The notes below the pieces were generated by a model. The model was not told where the DNA came from and made no database searches. It was given only the letters and a program-made list of their open reading frames with translations. A stretch of DNA of 61,234 nt from JBDKVA01 sp039679375 (lineage in GTDB: Bacteria > Bacillota > Clostridia > Acetivibrionales > DTU013). Positions 59,637 to 61,234 of the stretch are shown here, in pieces. The first letter of the stretch is position 1. Each line of letters starts with the position of its first letter. The position numbers were made by a program, and so were the translations under genes. The stretch spans positions 1 to 61,234 of the forward strand of contig JBDKVA010000069.1 in assembly GCA_039679375.1 (NCBI GenBank). The letters run 5' to 3'.

Positions 59637-59667
59637 GAAAAAAGGGCCTGATTTTTCAATCAAGCCC
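59637..59667 (-). terminator. Terminator-like hairpin in the ParB-like leader
   Basis: On the minus strand GGGCTTGATT-GAAA-AATCAGGCCC is followed by TTTTTT, only about 15 nt before the ribosome-binding site. It either ends upstream transcription or attenuates the backbone operon. Confidence 0.6.
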
Positions 59668-59694
59668 TGTGGGGATGGTGCAATCCCTCCTTTC

Positions 59695-59721
59695 CACTTC
59701 GGGCCATATTGGCCCGAAGTG
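59695..59721. repeat. ICE palindrome, copy 16
   Basis: CACTTCGGGCCAT, A, TTGGCCCGAAGTG, with perfect outer arms; about 90 nt upstream of the ParB-like ATG. Confidence 0.9.
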
Positions 59722-59734
59722 ACTGCTACCACGC

Positions 59735-59771
59735 AAAAACGCTGCCCATAGTCTCACTTAGGCAGCGTTTT
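59735..59771. terminator. Bidirectional terminator before the HEPN-like gene end
   Basis: AAAACGCTGCC (59736-59746) and GGCAGCGTTTT (59761-59771) form an 11-bp stem with T-rich flanks on both strands. It ends transcription from the HEPN-like gene ahead of the ParB leader. Confidence 0.65.
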
Positions 59772-59864
59772 ACATAAAGCAAAAATTTCATATTTAATTT
59801 TTATCTTGTCATCAAAAAGTTAAGCATGGCACCCATATTTATGGATACGATCCTTGATTGTAGC

Positions 59865-60851
59865 TCATTCCAGAGAATGATTAAAATCAAATATTTCATT
59901 ATCAAGCAGAGGCGCTATGCTTTCTTGCTTAGATGCAATAGGCAAAAGCGTTTTAATTGTTTTATATAGCCCCATAGCAACTTCTTTATTGACCATTTTG
60001 CCTTCATGAACCAATCTGTTTCTGGCCTTTCTAATAGAATATAATTCTGAGTATATATCAGCAGGTATGATACCAAGCTGGAATAAAATTTCTTGCTTAA
60101 CGGAAGCACTATATGTTCTGTTATCTTGCCGCAAGCTCTGTATTCTTGATGGTATATTCGGATTTCTGGTTTCGTCAGCTAAAAATCTGTTTTCCCATAA
60201 AAAATCGGTGATCTGTTCTGTTATGATCCAAAGATTAGAGAGAGAGGCCGACCAATTCCTATATCGTAATTCGCTTATTCCCGTCAACAAATAAAACGTG
60301 CTAATATTGTCGATGTCACCTATAATTGCATTTCCTCTCGACAGAGCCTTCTTTATTTCCAAAATAGATTTAGCACCTTTACATGCGCCATCAAGAAAAA
60401 TAGTTTCCATATTGTTCGCTAAACGCATTCTAATTCTTGCGTGCATATTTGAGCTGAGACTTTCACCAAAATTAACTGGCCATATCATATTTCTTCCGTG
60501 TAATGAGCCCGTTGTTATATCTTTGTTATTTATCGCTTCTACATATATACCGCCAAGAAGAAGTTTACAAAGAAAATCATTGAAATGTAGTATCAAATCG
60601 TTTGTCGAAAATGATTTCTCATCAATACTTATCAATAATGCACCATCGCCACAAATGGTATATTCGATTTCTATTCCATTAAAAGTATTGGATAAATGTC
60701 CTACGATTCTACATAAAATGGCATGGTCATAAGTACAGTCATTAATCTCGTCAATAGTAAAAGTTATACTTTCCCCTTCCAGAGTAATAAGGCGCGTTGG
60801 ATAAAGATAGCATAGCCAAAATCTTTTTTCATGTATTTGCGATTTTTCCAT
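59865..60851 (-). CDS. Hypothetical protein with HEPN-like C-terminal motif
   Basis: 328 residues, AT-rich. ATG 60851 has AGGAGG 7 nt upstream. The C-terminal 110 residues are helical and contain ARNRLVHEGKMV, an R-x4-H motif of HEPN ribonucleases, with an upstream helix region SNLWIITEQITDFLWENRFL. This pattern is also seen in ApeA-like and other HEPN defence proteins. The N-terminal ~200 residues are not recognised. Other HEPN proteins lack RNase activity, so function is inferred only weakly. Confidence 0.6.
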   Translation of the reverse strand: MEKSQIHEKRFWLCYLYPTRLITLEGESITFTIDEINDCTYDHAILCRIVGHLSNTFNGIEIEYTICGDGALLISIDEKSFSTNDLILHFNDFLCKLLLGGIYVEAINNKDITTGSLHGRNMIWPVNFGESLSSNMHARIRMRLANNMETIFLDGACKGAKSILEIKKALSRGNAIIGDIDNISTFYLLTGISELRYRNWSASLSNLWIITEQITDFLWENRFLADETRNPNIPSRIQSLRQDNRTYSASVKQEILFQLGIIPADIYSELYSIRKARNRLVHEGKMVNKEVAMGLYKTIKTLLPIASKQESIAPLLDNEIFDFNHSLE

Positions 60852-61100
60852 GTTATTACCTCCTGCCTTATTCAATAACATAATAACACAAAAGGATTCA
60901 ACGTACACAAAGATGTTGTATACCACTACTGCTTATTTATTTCTGAAGGTATTATTTATACAGAAACACCGCCCATATTCCATCTGGACGGCGTTTTGCG
61001 TAATGTGATAACTACATTATTCACAACAAAATCGTGAGTTTGGCAAATGATAAGCCGAAGTTAGCCGGATTTTGTGAAGGCTCGTTATAATGATCCCATG

Positions 61101-61110
61101 TTCTCCGCCA
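61101..61110 (+). repeat. Possible right attachment core
   Basis: TTCTCCGCCA, identical and in the same orientation as the tRNA-Ser(GCU) 3' end at 25714-25723. No tRNA body lies upstream, which is what a right attachment duplicate would look like. Confidence 0.3.
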
Positions 61111-61122
61111 CAGACTGTCCGA

Positions 61123-61146
61123 AAACCCGCTATTTTAGCGGGTTTT
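61123..61146 (+). terminator. Intrinsic terminator
   Basis: AACCCGCTA-TTT-TAGCGGGTT followed by TTTT; a 9-bp stem. The gene it serves is not visible. Confidence 0.7.
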
Positions 61147-61234
61147 TTGGCATAATTAAGTGCTTTTTCAAATTCGTTTTTTGTTGATTTGAAGAAATCG
61201 GAAAGGCAAAAGCAAAAATCACAATAAGCTGAGA

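Larger units (their letters stand above)
60852..61234. other. Right edge of the window, possible element end
   Basis: 383 nt without a supportable gene. It contains the TTCTCCGCCA repeat (61101-61110) and a plus-strand terminator (61123-61146). Whether this is element or chromosome cannot be decided from the window. Confidence 0.4.

Noticed and set aside
27808..59721. Regularly recurring palindromes as a CRISPR array
   Set aside because: Copies are 0.5-8.5 kb apart with genes between them, and no cas genes or equal spacers exist.
61060..61110. A third tRNA gene at the right edge
   Set aside because: Only the TTCTCCGCCA end matches; no anticodon arm or acceptor partner can be found upstream.

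Overview
The window is the origin-proximal part of a Bacillota (Clostridia-type) chromosome, followed from about 25.7 kb by an integrated conjugative element. The host assignment rests on gene content and order: rpmH-rnpA-yidD-yidC-jag-mnmE-mnmG-rsmG-noc on the left of oriC, dnaA-dnaN-rlbA-recF-remB-gyrB on the right, parA-parB followed by a DUF4446 gene, and canonical 16-bp parS sites. No species can be named from the sequence.

Layout: 1-130 is the 5' end of a 16S rRNA gene on the minus strand, with two promoter-like sequences upstream. 836-11705 is the left replichore, all minus: gyrA, noc, rsmG, mnmG, mnmE, khpB, yidC, yidD, rnpA, rpmH. 11706-12405 is the oriC region. 12406-18913 runs dnaA to gyrB, plus. 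18914-20032 is a 1.1-kb gene-free stretch with a parS site, a strongly folded possible RNA and inverted repeats. 20033-23175 holds parA, parB, DUF4446 and a membrane-anchored TPR-like protein. 23490-25317 is a regulator/MFS efflux pair. 25497-25723 holds two tRNA-Ser genes (UGA and GCU anticodons). Compared with the usual order, gyrA-rrn and parA-parB have exchanged sides of oriC, as expected from one inversion spanning oriC with breakpoints between noc and gyrA and between gyrB and parA.

25.8-61 kb is a Tn1549/CTn4-like integrative conjugative element. Its backbone lies on the minus strand from ParB-like protein through DUF7768, ArdA, PcfB, VirD4, Maff2, VirB6, SpoVG, DUF7007, PrgI, VirB4, NlpC/P60 (CD1108), DUF4315, CD1107, small proteins, MobC, CD1845 and relaxase to a sigma factor and a large serine recombinase. 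Backbone genes are GC-rich. Several insertions look more AT-rich: ProB/MATE/LysR, a YkvI-type transporter, a PQQ-propeller membrane protein, a UvrD-like helicase, a three-gene ABC-3C conflict module (nuclease-like protein, middle component, DUF3732 ATPase) and a HEPN-like protein.

The most striking unexplained signal is a family of sixteen 27-bp dyad-symmetric palindromes scattered through the element, nearly all at gene junctions, with compensatory changes in both arms and three copies inside reading frames. Other notable points are the ABC-3C module on the plus strand between two palindrome copies, a leader-peptide/hairpin/terminator arrangement upstream of the element's sigma factor, an A9 run splitting a conserved frame, a decayed proB fragment, and a 10-bp direct repeat shared by the tRNA-Ser(GCU) 3' end and the right edge of the window.
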